A stretch of DNA of 64,000 nucleotides from Roseimaritima multifibrata (lineage in GTDB: Bacteria > Planctomycetota > Planctomycetia > Pirellulales > Pirellulaceae). The translations under genes were made by a program, and so were the position numbers. The DNA is taken from positions 6,200,001-6,264,000 of the forward strand of contig NZ_CP036262.1 of assembly GCF_007741495.1 (NCBI RefSeq), read 5' to 3'. The notes beneath the pieces are model-generated. The model had not been told where the DNA came from, did no database searches, and was given only the letters and a program-made list of their open reading frames with translations. Of this stretch, positions 7,631 to 16,680 are shown piece after piece (position 1 is the stretch's first letter; each line of letters begins with the position of its first letter).

Positions 7631-9055
7631 GTGAAAACGACAGCCATCATCGGCGGCGGGTTTAGCGGCACGCTTGCGGCGATCAACCTTGTCCGGTTCG
7701 CACAGACTCCACAGCAGGTTGTCATCATCAACAGCGGTCGCCCCTTCGGCAGAGGGACTGCGTACGGCACCACGCGCCGCGAACATCTACTTAACGTCGC
7801 GTCCCGGAACATGTCGGCTTTCCCGGACCAACCCGAACATTTCTTTCATTGGCTGCGATCACGATGTGAATTCGATTCGATCCCCGATGACCAGCTTCGC
7901 GAAACGTTCATCCCCCGTCAGGTCTATGGCGACTACGTCCGCGGCATGGCGACGCACTACCTCGGCACACACGATCCCCGTTCCATTGTCACCTGCAAGG
8001 TTATTGAAGACACCGCGATCGATGTCCAGTCTCGCGGCGAAAACGGCGGGACGGTGATCCTGGAACAAGGATCCCCGATCGAAGCTGAATCGATCGTGCT
8101 GGCTACTGGCAATCAACCGCCTGCGGGCCTACCGGGTGCGCGCAAATTGTTAAACGACCGTCGCTACTGCGGGAACCCTTGGAAAGACTGGCACACCAAC
8201 CTTCCCGCCGATGATCAACACATTGTTATTTTGGGAACGGGTTTAACCGCGGTCGATGTTATCGTCACTTTGCGTAACAAAGGCTGGGGCGGACGGATCA
8301 CTGCGATTTCTCGCAATGGCATGTTGCCACAACGTCACTTTCGAGGAATCGAATGGCCCAGCATTGTGCCCGACGACGGACAGCACCGCTCGCTGGAGGA
8401 ACTGTCGAAACTGGTGCGTCAGGATTGCGAACGACTACGCGGAATCAGTCAAAACCCAGCGATCACCGTCGATAAACTCCGCGGGCGAACTCAGCAACTT
8501 TGGAAGGGTCTCACGCTGCAGGAAAAGCAACGGTTTCTCAAAGACCACTCCGCTCACTGGAACGTGATTCGCCACCGGATCGCCGGCCCAATCCACGATG
8601 CAGTGACCGACGCGTTGGATTGCGGACAGCTGACGATTCTACCGGCGACCATTCAGTCGCTGACCGCTGAAGAAAATTCGATTGAGGTCCAAGTCATCAC
8701 CTCCGAAGGAGAGTCCCAAACCGTGCACGGGGACATGATCATCAACTGCACAGGCCCCAAAGCTCGCTTCTCGGATTCAGGAATCCCGCTTTACCGCAAT
8801 CTTTTTGACCACGGCCTTGCTCACCCGGATGCGATGGACATGGGGATTGCCGTCGACGATCATTTCGCGGTCCTTGATCAATCGGACATCCCTTCGAAAT
8901 TCCTCTACGCGATCGGGCCCATCCTAAAAGGGACATTGTGGGAAACGATCGCGGTTCCAGAACTGCGGCAGCAAGCGATGCAAGTCGCACAAACGGTGCT
9001 GGAGCAAAAACCGATTACCATCGCCGAACCGGAGACGATCGAATACTGCATCTAA
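7631..9055 (+). CDS. FAD/NAD(P)-binding oxidoreductase
   Basis: 474 residues starting at a GTG preceded by a GAGGAG Shine-Dalgarno at about 7616-7621. The N-terminal Rossmann motif GGGFSG is at residues 8-13, then RPFGRGTAYGT and the HLLNVASRNMSAFP block, which are characteristic of the FAD-NAD(P)-binding group (NAD_binding_9 type) found in hydroxyacylglutathione-hydrolase-like and SidA-like contexts. A second nucleotide-binding region (ILGTGLTAVDVIV) lies near residue 200. The exact substrate is unknown. The divergent MarR gene suggests inducible expression, perhaps linked to detoxification. Confidence 0.85.
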   Translation: MKTTAIIGGGFSGTLAAINLVRFAQTPQQVVIINSGRPFGRGTAYGTTRREHLLNVASRNMSAFPDQPEHFFHWLRSRCEFDSIPDDQLRETFIPRQVYGDYVRGMATHYLGTHDPRSIVTCKVIEDTAIDVQSRGENGGTVILEQGSPIEAESIVLATGNQPPAGLPGARKLLNDRRYCGNPWKDWHTNLPADDQHIVILGTGLTAVDVIVTLRNKGWGGRITAISRNGMLPQRHFRGIEWPSIVPDDGQHRSLEELSKLVRQDCERLRGISQNPAITVDKLRGRTQQLWKGLTLQEKQRFLKDHSAHWNVIRHRIAGPIHDAVTDALDCGQLTILPATIQSLTAEENSIEVQVITSEGESQTVHGDMIINCTGPKARFSDSGIPLYRNLFDHGLAHPDAMDMGIAVDDHFAVLDQSDIPSKFLYAIGPILKGTLWETIAVPELRQQAMQVAQTVLEQKPITIAEPETIEYCI

Positions 9056-9079
9056 CGCGCAAACCGATGGCGCGAGCCC

Positions 9080-9197
9080 AATGCTATCTATTTTCTTAGC
9101 GGAACGGCGCGAACCGTCCGGCAATCGCATAGAAAACACAAGGAATTTGCGGGTCGGCTTGTGCCGACCGGCAAGGAAATCCGCCCGCAGATGCCAA
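9080..9197. repeat. Palindromic interspersed element, family B
   Basis: A ~118-bp element beginning AATGCTATCT and ending around CAGATGCCAAT, about 95% alike by eye to the copy at 49427-49545. Its core TTCTTAGCGGAACGGCGCG recurs at 40424-40710. It starts 25 bases after the stop of the FAD oxidoreductase. The remaining 9198-9466 upstream of the peroxidase gene holds no recognised feature apart from short G- and C-runs. Confidence 0.75.
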
Positions 9198-9466
9198 TGT
9201 AGGTGACATTGGACGAGTGTCCGGACAATCAGGCGATCGTTTTTGCCCTGCTTCTAAAACGTCTAAACCTGACGAACCAATTCTCATGCCCAGCGATTTG
9301 CTGGGATGTGACGACGCTCCCCCCCCTTGCAGCATCTTTTTCTTGCGCAAGATCGTGACATTTCTTTGGCATTTGCCCCCCTTAGTAATGGCTCCCGAAC
9401 GCGATGGCGCCTTGCCGTCGGCTTTGCGGCCCCCTCCTCTCCTTCTTCTCTACTTCGGGTGAAAAC

Positions 9467-11941
9467 ATGGCACGCTACTGGAATCATTGGATCGGACGCC
9501 CTAAATCGACCAAACGGGAAACTCGCAAACGGAGCGAAACTCGCCGGCGTCTTAAACCGGAAACACTCGAATCCAGGCAAATGTTGGCCGCAAATATTTT
9601 CCATAACGAACTGATTCCCGAAGACGTCAACGAAGACGGTATCGTCACCGCAGTCGATGCGTTGACGATCATCAACCAGATGAACCGCCAATCGCGTGGC
9701 ACATCTGCTGCAGAAGGAGATGCACAATCCCAGCGGGACCGAGGCCAAATGACCGACGTCAATAACGATGGTCGTGATACGGCCATCGATGCCCTGATGG
9801 TCATTAATCGACTTAACCGAGACCGCAGGACCTCGAATGTGCCAACCGACCAGCCTAGTGATCCTGCGGAACAGCCGACCGAAAATCCCAGCACCGATTC
9901 CCCGGCAGAAGTGCGTTCGGTCGATGGGACTGGCAATAACTTAGAAAACCCAGAATATGGCTCGACCGGAGTCGAATTTTTGCGAATCGCCGACAATGAC
10001 TACGCCGATGGAATTTCGGAACCAGCAGGCGAAGATCGTCCGAGTGCTCGCGAGATCAGCAACGCGCTTTCAACGGCGGATAGCGAAGGGACCACAAGTG
10101 ACCGTGACATGACTTCATTTGTGTATGCCTGGGGTCAGTTCCTCGACCATGACATTACCCTGACGCTGACATCAAGTGACGAAGCCGATTTGTTCGAAAT
10201 CGAAGTTCCCGAAGGCGACCCCTACTTCGATCCCTTTGGAACCGGTGAAGAAACGATCAGCTTAACGCGATCGTTGATCGCTGACGGCACGGGAACGTCC
10301 GTAGAAAATCCTGCTCAGCAAGAGAATGCGATCACCGCCTGGGTCGATGGGTCTCAGGTCTACGGCAGCGACCAAGAAACCTCGGACGCCCTTCGCGAAT
10401 TCGTTGGCGGGCGGATGTTAATTACCGAAGAAGGTTTATTACCCACGGATGAAAATGGCAGTATTCTTGCCGGAGACATTCGCGCTGCCGAGAACCTCAT
10501 TCTAACATCCATGCAAACCCTGTTCGTCCGCGAACACAACCGTCTGGCCGATGAAATTTCCGCAGCCAACCCAGACCTTTCAGACGAGGAAATCTACCAG
10601 CAGGCTCGTGAGATCGTGATCGCAGAACTGCAATCGATCACCTACAACGAGTACCTGCCTGCACTGCTGGGCGAAGATGCCTTATCCGAATACTCCGGTT
10701 ACGATTCGAGCGTAAACCCAGGAATCGCCAATGAATTTTCTACCGCCGCATACCGTTTCGGACATTCGACGCTTAATGATGAATTCCGCCAGGTCGGCGA
10801 TGATGGCCTAGACATTGACGAACCGATTTCACTTGCCGACGCATTCTTCGTACCTGACTTACTGGAAGAAACGGGCATCGAAGTTTTCCTAAAATCCGAA
10901 GCATCCACGCTGTCACAAGAGATTGATTTAGAGGTTGTCGACAGCCTTCGCAATTTCTTGTTCGGCCCTCCAGGAGCCGGCGGATTTGATTTGGCATCGC
11001 TAAATATTCAACGCGGACGCGATCACGGCTTAGCCGATTACAATTCGACGCGAGCAGCCTACGGACTGGATCCCGTCGAATCGTTCGCGGAGATCACCAG
11101 CGATGCTGAGGTTGCCGCGAAACTTGAAGCCCTTTACGGAGACGTCAACGATATCGATCTGTGGGTTGGTTTACTGGCCGAAGATCACACCGAAGACGGA
11201 TCGCTGGGCGAAACGGCCACGGCGATCATCGCCGACCAATTCGAACGACTGCGTGATGGTGACCGGTTCTACTACGAAAACACGATGACAAACAGTGAGA
11301 TTCGCGAGATCGAAAACAGTACGCTCGCCGAAATAATCACTCGCAACACGAACCTCACTTCCCTGCAGTCGAACGTATTCTTCTTCACGCCCGAGATCAC
11401 TGGAACGGTGGTTGCCGAATCCGCAACATCGTCCACAGAGGAAACAACCGACCTCGCACCTACCGAAGAGGGGGAACTGGTTGCCTCCGAAGCGGAATCG
11501 ACTGCGTTCGCCCAACAACAGGATTCACAACGCCTGCGTTCACAACAACAGGACTCACAACAGTCAGAGAACGAAAGTCTCGGAAATCAACGACTTGGGG
11601 ATCAAGGTCCAGGGAACCAGCATCTTGGTAACCAGCGTCCTGGAGATCAGCATCCTGGGGATCGAAATGACAAACCGACTCCAGAAAAACGTGACGATCG
11701 AATCGTCGCAGCGGAGGGCATCGCGGTCGAATTGCTCGATAGCGATGGAAACGTGATCGACTCGACAGTCACCGACAGCGAAGGAAACTACGCCTTTGAT
11801 TCGGTTACTCAATCGGGGGCCTACCAAGTTCGTATCGCAGATTCCGACGAATGGGACATTGCTGGAATCGGCACTTGGGATCTGATGATTTCCAACGGAG
11901 AAGAAAACCTGGGCGGAATCAACTTCCGTGTCGTGGTCTAA
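9467..11941 (+). CDS. Secreted animal-type haem peroxidase with dockerin and Cna-B-like domains
   Basis: 824 residues from the ATG at 9467. Layout: basic N-terminus and the sorting-like motif LKPETLESRQMLAA (residues 29-42); dockerin type I repeats (DVNEDGIVTAVDALTIIN at ~53 and DVNNDGRDTAIDALMVIN at ~97); an animal haem peroxidase domain (~170-650); a low-complexity Gln/Asn/Gly repeat; and a C-terminal SdrD/Cna-B-like beta domain. Peroxidase hallmarks are WGQFLDHD with distal His at ~228, FVREHNRLADE, AYRFGHSTL with proximal His at ~433, and LNIQRGRDHG. It is probably exported and surface-attached, oxidising halides or phenolics. An in-frame ATG 63 bases upstream lacks the motif context. Confidence 0.92.
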   Translation: MARYWNHWIGRPKSTKRETRKRSETRRRLKPETLESRQMLAANIFHNELIPEDVNEDGIVTAVDALTIINQMNRQSRGTSAAEGDAQSQRDRGQMTDVNNDGRDTAIDALMVINRLNRDRRTSNVPTDQPSDPAEQPTENPSTDSPAEVRSVDGTGNNLENPEYGSTGVEFLRIADNDYADGISEPAGEDRPSAREISNALSTADSEGTTSDRDMTSFVYAWGQFLDHDITLTLTSSDEADLFEIEVPEGDPYFDPFGTGEETISLTRSLIADGTGTSVENPAQQENAITAWVDGSQVYGSDQETSDALREFVGGRMLITEEGLLPTDENGSILAGDIRAAENLILTSMQTLFVREHNRLADEISAANPDLSDEEIYQQAREIVIAELQSITYNEYLPALLGEDALSEYSGYDSSVNPGIANEFSTAAYRFGHSTLNDEFRQVGDDGLDIDEPISLADAFFVPDLLEETGIEVFLKSEASTLSQEIDLEVVDSLRNFLFGPPGAGGFDLASLNIQRGRDHGLADYNSTRAAYGLDPVESFAEITSDAEVAAKLEALYGDVNDIDLWVGLLAEDHTEDGSLGETATAIIADQFERLRDGDRFYYENTMTNSEIREIENSTLAEIITRNTNLTSLQSNVFFFTPEITGTVVAESATSSTEETTDLAPTEEGELVASEAESTAFAQQQDSQRLRSQQQDSQQSENESLGNQRLGDQGPGNQHLGNQRPGDQHPGDRNDKPTPEKRDDRIVAAEGIAVELLDSDGNVIDSTVTDSEGNYAFDSVTQSGAYQVRIADSDEWDIAGIGTWDLMISNGEENLGGINFRVVV
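11582..11671 (+). repeat. 15-bp coding minisatellite inside the peroxidase gene
   Basis: Six imperfect 15-bp units encode pentapeptides of the form G-[ND]-Q-x-[LP] (GNQRL, GDQGP, GNQHL, GNQRP, GDQHP, GDRND). They are preceded by two copies of a Gln-rich QQQDSQ segment. The units keep the reading frame, so copy-number change would lengthen or shorten the linker between the peroxidase and beta domains. Confidence 0.8.
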
Positions 11942-12000
11942 CCGAATCGTCATCCCCGACGAACATTCAATCAAACTTCTTTTCGCTTAGATATAAGATC

Positions 12001-12219
12001 ATGCAAAAAACAACCGCGGCGTTAACCGATACTATCCTTGGAGACTCGTTCACACTCGATTCCATTCTTGCTCCATTTGATTTTGGGGAAGCGATTTTCA
12101 TGGAAAGTGTGACCGAGACCAACAACCAATCGATAGCAAAACATTCACGGCTACAGGTGCCCAAAACCCCCGACATTCAGCGGTCCCGTCCACATCGACT
12201 CCCTTGGCTCGGACTGTAA
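12001..12219 (+). CDS. Possible small hypothetical protein (72 aa)
   Basis: An ORF in the 454-bp gap after the peroxidase gene encodes 72 residues beginning MQKTTAALTDTILGDSF, with no signal peptide, membrane segment or recognised motif. No convincing Shine-Dalgarno is visible. It is followed by a terminator-like hairpin at 12254. It is listed only because the frame is open and the position fits; it may be chance. Confidence 0.22.
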   Translation: MQKTTAALTDTILGDSFTLDSILAPFDFGEAIFMESVTETNNQSIAKHSRLQVPKTPDIQRSRPHRLPWLGL

Positions 12220-12253
12220 AGACATCTTCGTCGAAACAATCCCTTTTACTTGC

Positions 12254-12281
12254 GCACGCATCGAGGATGCGTGCAGCATTT
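12254..12281 (+). terminator. Candidate terminator hairpin
   Basis: A perfect 9-bp stem GCACGCATC / GATGCGTGC with a GAG loop is followed by AGCATTTTC. The U-run is weak. It sits downstream of the peroxidase gene and of the 72-codon ORF and upstream of the next gene's ATG at 12396. Confidence 0.4.
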
Positions 12282-12395
12282 TCTACACCGCAAGCATCTT
12301 CATCAACGAAAACCGTGGCCCCGCTTCGTGCCAGTCCACGCACTATTAAGAAAAGGCGTTATTCGCCTCCGCCTCATTTACGAAAAGGAATTCCA

Positions 12396-13001
12396 ATGAA
12401 CCCAATCACTTCAACGCAGGGCGGATCAAGTCCGTACGTGAACCAAGCCGCTAGCGGTAGTCAACGAGCCGGCGGGGGAGATCCCGCCGAACGGCTAGAA
12501 AAATCTCTCACCAGTTTCCTGACCGAACAAAAGGTATCCACCGAAGACCAAACCAAAATTCAAACGGAACTGAAAGATGCCGTCGCAGCCCTTGCGAACA
12601 GCACAAGCCTGACGCCACAAAAAGTAAAGGACGCACTCAGCGAAGTCCTCACCGAACACGGCATCGATGGTGACAGTTTCGTCAGCCAGCTCGGCACCCC
12701 GGCATCACAGGGTTCGCAAACCCAAAGCGGCCAGAGCTCCGCGAGCGGCGAAGGACCACGAGGCGGGGGTGGACCACGGCGTGCTGGCGGTCCACCACCG
12801 GGGGGCGGTCCACCGCCAACATCCGACGACACCGAAACGAGTGAAACGACCGAAACATCCGCAGCAAGCGAAATTGACGCATTGCTCGAATGGCTGGAAG
12901 AACAGAGCGGTACGAGCAGCACAAGTTCTAGCTCGCGCGTTGACACCTTTCCGGATTCGTTCATCAAACGTGGTGGCGGTAACCTGGATGCCACCACCTA
13001 A
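12396..13001 (+). CDS. Gly/Pro-rich protein of unknown function
   Basis: 201 residues from the ATG at 12396, preceded by AAAAGGA at a spacing of 6. An upstream extension of the frame to 12204 has atypical composition and is not used. The first half carries two helical stretches (ERLEKSLTSFLTEQKVSTEDQ and the ALANSTSLTPQKVKDALSEVL region) resembling EF-hand-like helices without the loops. Then come a Gly/Pro/Arg-rich linker (RGGGGPRRAGGPPPGGG), a Thr/Glu stretch and a short helix EIDALLEWLEEQ. No signal peptide is obvious. I do not recognise a family. It is convergent with the kinase gene. Confidence 0.7.
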   Translation: MNPITSTQGGSSPYVNQAASGSQRAGGGDPAERLEKSLTSFLTEQKVSTEDQTKIQTELKDAVAALANSTSLTPQKVKDALSEVLTEHGIDGDSFVSQLGTPASQGSQTQSGQSSASGEGPRGGGGPRRAGGPPPGGGPPPTSDDTETSETTETSAASEIDALLEWLEEQSGTSSTSSSSRVDTFPDSFIKRGGGNLDATT

Positions 13002-13019
13002 TCCTTCGGAAACTCATAT

Positions 13020-13048
13020 CGACTCGGCGAGAGCCCACCGCCGAGTCG
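13020..13048. terminator. Hairpin between convergent genes
   Basis: A perfect 10-bp stem CGACTCGGCG / CGCCGAGTCG with a 9-base loop lies in the 96-bp gap between convergent genes ending at 13001 and 13098. No U-run flanks it, so it may stop transcription poorly or protect 3' ends. Confidence 0.4.
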
Positions 13049-13097
13049 CCCCCCGCTACGACGACCATGCCAATGGTTTCCGATCACCCTGCGCCGA

Positions 13098-15650
13098 TTA
13101 GATATCGGGAAGTACCAATTCTTCGATCCGCTGACGCGTTTGCAGCACAAATGGCTGATCTTGGTCAGACGGAGCGATTGCATCGAGGTCGGCAGAGGCG
13201 TTTTCGATAGCCGCAAGCTTCCCTTCTGTATCCCCTTGAAGATCACCGATTTCGGCAACCGATCGGTACAATAAGGCTCGCCAACATCGGTGAGTCATAT
13301 TTTCAGGCGACTCCTCCACCAACTGCGTTTGAATGCGCATCGCATTGTCTAGGTGCTCGGAGGCAAGCGATAGGTCTCCAGCGGAGCGAGCGATATTGGA
13401 CAACTTGTGCCACACATGTACTTCGGCAACGGCGAAGAGCGTCGTGTCCGGGAATTGACGACGCAAAGGGGCAAGTTCGTCCAGCGATTCTCGCAGTCGC
13501 ATCCGGGCTTCGTTCCGTTGACGAGGCGTCCGCACTTCACGCCGCAAATTCACCCCTGCCAAGGCTTCCACCAAACGAAAGCGGACGGCGGTATCGTCGG
13601 GCGTCGCATCTAGCTGGCGGCGAAAAATTTTGATCGCTTCCGCAAAATGATCTTGTTTGAGGCCCGGACGTTTGGCAAGCCGCGATTCTGCCAGGCGAAC
13701 CTGAGCTCGCAGAACTTCAAGCAGACTACCCTGCCCCCTCGATTCCTGCACCGTTCCACCCTCTTCAGGCGTTTGGTGCAGTTGTTCCAATATTTCATGG
13801 GCAGCATTTAGATGTTCTCTCTGCTGTTGATGAGCCAATTGAACCGACGACGAATCAACACGGCGGCGCTGCGAAGCTGGAGCCCCCAGGGCCACATGAG
13901 CACGGGCTAGTTGCAACTGTGCTTCGCGGTCCGATGCGGGAACCTTCATCGCGGCGGTGATCGCTTCGAGGGAAGCGGCTTCGGATTCATCGAATCGCAT
14001 CGCACTCGCGTTCGCTGCAGCCAATTCGTTGTACAAACTTGCCAACAGCCGTTGCTTTTCATTTTCAGGCAGTGCGGTCATCTCACTTCGCGTCAACAGA
14101 ACCTGCAGACCGCGATCTAGCGAATCGATCGCAGCGGACGTCTGCCCCAATTGTTGCTGGATCAACGCCAACCGAATACTCGCCCGAATCATCTGCACGA
14201 TCACATCGGGCCGGCTAGGCGATTGCTGCGAAAGCCGTTCATAAAGCGGCTGAATACTCTCAAGTACCTTCGCCGTATGCGGGGATGGATTCAAGCGGAG
14301 AATGGGCGAGCCCGAATTATCAAAGCCCGAATCGTCAAACCCCGTATCGCGGATTCCCGCCGAAGGGGCTGCCACAATATCGACGACGCCATCCAGCGAC
14401 AGTAAAGCAACGTCTACCGTCTGCTCCGACTGGCGCAGCGCCTCGGCCGTCCGTTGATTCGCTTGCGAAACAATCACCCACCCCGCGGTCGACGCCAACG
14501 TTGCCAGGCTTAGCGATGCCAAAGCAATCCCCGCGGACGCTGCAATCCGCGGATTTCGACGGCACCACCGCAGACAACGCGACAGCGGCGAAATACGTCG
14601 AGCCTGAATCGGCTGATCCAGCAAGAAACGATTCAGATCGTCCCGCAGACTTGCAGCCGTTTGATATCGGAGCGAAGCCTCCGGATTCATCGCTTTGGAA
14701 ACAATCGTTTCCAAATCTAACGGAACATCGGGGCGTAAAAGACGAACCGATTTAACACGGTGCTGGCGGACCGATTCCATTAACTGATGAGGATCCGAAT
14801 CCACAAAGGCAGGCTCACCAGTCAACATCTCATAAAGCGTCAAACCCAGACTATAGATGTCGCTCCGCTCGTCGGACAAACCTTGAAAGCGTTCCGGAGC
14901 CATGTAGCGTGGACTGCCACTGAGCGCCTGCGTCATCGTCAGATCATCCTGCCGATTTCGGGCAAGACCAAAATCGGTGATTTGAGCCGTATCGTTTTCA
15001 TCCAGCAGAATATTGGCCGGTTTTACGTCTCGATGTAACACGCCGCTATGGTGCGCATAATCAAGAGCATCGGCGATCTGCTTGGCAATCAGCGAAGCCC
15101 TCCGAAAATCAAACGAGGCACCCGCCTCCGTAATTTTCTTATCCAGCGTCTCTCCCTGGACCAGTTGCATGACAAGGTACGAGGTGCCGTCGGCTTCACC
15201 TGTCCCGAAAACGGGAACAATATTCGTATGGTGCATGGCAGCGGCCGTCTTCGCTTCGCGTTGAAAGCGCCGGAGGGCTGCATCATCCAACAAGCTTTGC
15301 TTGGGAAGCAATTTAACGGCCACCATCCGTCCAAGCGATTCTTGCATCGCTTCAAAGACGACCCCCATTCCCCCCCGTCCGATTTCTCGAATCAGGCGAA
15401 AATCACCCAACTGTTTGGGGGACCGCCCTGCGAGCGTCGCAGTACCATCGCCAGAAACCTGCTGGTCAATTTTGACTTTTTCAACCGACAACACCAGCGG
15501 AAACATTTTTTGAATCGCTGCGGCCAATTCGGGATGCCGGCGTACGTATTCGTCGATCGTAGGCCGGTCGCCATCGCGATACCTTGCCAAGAAATCACTA
15601 GCAAGGACATCCACGCTGGCGAAAGTATCATCGGGATCCGCATCAAGCAT
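13098..15650 (-). CDS. Transmembrane Ser/Thr protein kinase with C-terminal TPR-like region
   Basis: About 850 residues from the ATG at 15648-15650; an upstream frame to 15821 looks non-coding. A ~80-residue N-terminal segment (LARYRDGDRPTIDEYVRRHPEL) is typical of planctomycete kinases. The kinase domain is at ~83-350, with GRGGMGVV (91-98), catalytic HRDVKPAN (~207-214) and DFGL (~227-230). One membrane helix follows at ~370-395. The remaining ~450 residues are helical and repetitive, like TPRs, facing outward or into the periplasm. Other genes nearby (EF-hand protein, sigma factor) are on the same strand upstream; a sigma/kinase pair suggests shared signalling. Confidence 0.93.
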   Translation of the reverse strand: MLDADPDDTFASVDVLASDFLARYRDGDRPTIDEYVRRHPELAAAIQKMFPLVLSVEKVKIDQQVSGDGTATLAGRSPKQLGDFRLIREIGRGGMGVVFEAMQESLGRMVAVKLLPKQSLLDDAALRRFQREAKTAAAMHHTNIVPVFGTGEADGTSYLVMQLVQGETLDKKITEAGASFDFRRASLIAKQIADALDYAHHSGVLHRDVKPANILLDENDTAQITDFGLARNRQDDLTMTQALSGSPRYMAPERFQGLSDERSDIYSLGLTLYEMLTGEPAFVDSDPHQLMESVRQHRVKSVRLLRPDVPLDLETIVSKAMNPEASLRYQTAASLRDDLNRFLLDQPIQARRISPLSRCLRWCRRNPRIAASAGIALASLSLATLASTAGWVIVSQANQRTAEALRQSEQTVDVALLSLDGVVDIVAAPSAGIRDTGFDDSGFDNSGSPILRLNPSPHTAKVLESIQPLYERLSQQSPSRPDVIVQMIRASIRLALIQQQLGQTSAAIDSLDRGLQVLLTRSEMTALPENEKQRLLASLYNELAAANASAMRFDESEAASLEAITAAMKVPASDREAQLQLARAHVALGAPASQRRRVDSSSVQLAHQQQREHLNAAHEILEQLHQTPEEGGTVQESRGQGSLLEVLRAQVRLAESRLAKRPGLKQDHFAEAIKIFRRQLDATPDDTAVRFRLVEALAGVNLRREVRTPRQRNEARMRLRESLDELAPLRRQFPDTTLFAVAEVHVWHKLSNIARSAGDLSLASEHLDNAMRIQTQLVEESPENMTHRCWRALLYRSVAEIGDLQGDTEGKLAAIENASADLDAIAPSDQDQPFVLQTRQRIEELVLPDI

Positions 15651-15847
15651 AAATAAAAACCGCCATACGATTTGCCCCATGAAAGTGGCATGGGTTTTCC
15701 AGCCCGCCAAAACCATCCGAAATCGGGCCACACTTCCCGTGGAAATCCTTACGCATGATTGTACTCCAACATGCCCCCACCGCCTGTAGGCCAATCGCCC
15801 AGTGGTCCGGTCCCGAAGCACTACCTGACGTTTCGCCGAGCAACGCT

Positions 15848-16561
15848 TTAGTTTCTCCCGGCGGGTCGCCGTCCCTGCGTTGGCGCATTTTTTCTTTCCA
15901 CGGCTTCACCCTCTGGATTTAAACGGTTGCGACGAAACTGAGCTGCCAAGACCAGTCGTTCCGCTTGGTCTAGTGACCGATCCTTGTTGGCGTCCGCGAT
16001 TTCAAAGGCCTCGTGCATATGAATGGGCAATTCATCCAGTCCAATCAGGTTGTCTTTGTTCTCGTCAAACTCAAGAAGGTCTTTGGCAAACGCCGCATCG
16101 GTTTGTGCCGAATCACCACGCCCTGGCCGTTGCCCTTGTCCTGGCCCCGAATCTTGCCCCGGCCGTTGCCCTGGACCTGGACGTTGTGCTTGACCTTGTC
16201 CCGGCCCTCGACTGCGACCATTCTGCATACCAGGACCGCCTCCGGGGTGAAGTTCCTCCGCCGTCAATTGACCATCTTGATTGCGATCCAGTTTGAGCAA
16301 TGAACTGGATGCCTGGGCGATTTCGGACGCCGACAATTCGCCGTCGCCGTTGGTATCAAAGATTCGCAGCCAAGGAGGCGATTGCTGACTGCCAGCTTGG
16401 CCACCACGCGGCCCCCCCATTCCCGGCCGCTCGCCTCCCGGCCGTCCGAAACCCTGCCCCTGCCCCTGACCGGCTCGTCCTGGCGGCTGGGCATTGGCGG
16501 AAGGAGACAAAAAGCCAGCAGCAAATGCGAACAGAGCAATCGAAGCGAATACGATTTTCAT
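15848..16561 (-). CDS. Secreted EF-hand protein with Gly/Pro/Gln-rich linkers
   Basis: 237 residues. A signal peptide ends at SANAQ (about residue 25). Four EF-hand calcium loops can be read: DTNGDGELSASE, DRNQDGQLTAEE, DENKDNLIGLDE and DANKDRSLDQAE. The linkers are rich in repeated GQGQ/RPGQ. It probably binds calcium outside the cytoplasm; partner unknown. It lies between the kinase and an ECF-like sigma factor on the same strand, and resembles the EF-hand protein at 48798. Confidence 0.88.
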   Translation of the reverse strand: MKIVFASIALFAFAAGFLSPSANAQPPGRAGQGQGQGFGRPGGERPGMGGPRGGQAGSQQSPPWLRIFDTNGDGELSASEIAQASSSLLKLDRNQDGQLTAEELHPGGGPGMQNGRSRGPGQGQAQRPGPGQRPGQDSGPGQGQRPGRGDSAQTDAAFAKDLLEFDENKDNLIGLDELPIHMHEAFEIADANKDRSLDQAERLVLAAQFRRNRLNPEGEAVERKNAPTQGRRPAGRN

Positions 16562-16680
16562 GATGGGGGCTCGATGGTTTTAAGTAGGGGATGAGGCATC
16601 ATTAGAAACCCCGATCCAACCGAACATCTACCGAAAAAATAAAAAAGGTTTTGCGATCGACCGGATTCTTTCCGGCAAGG

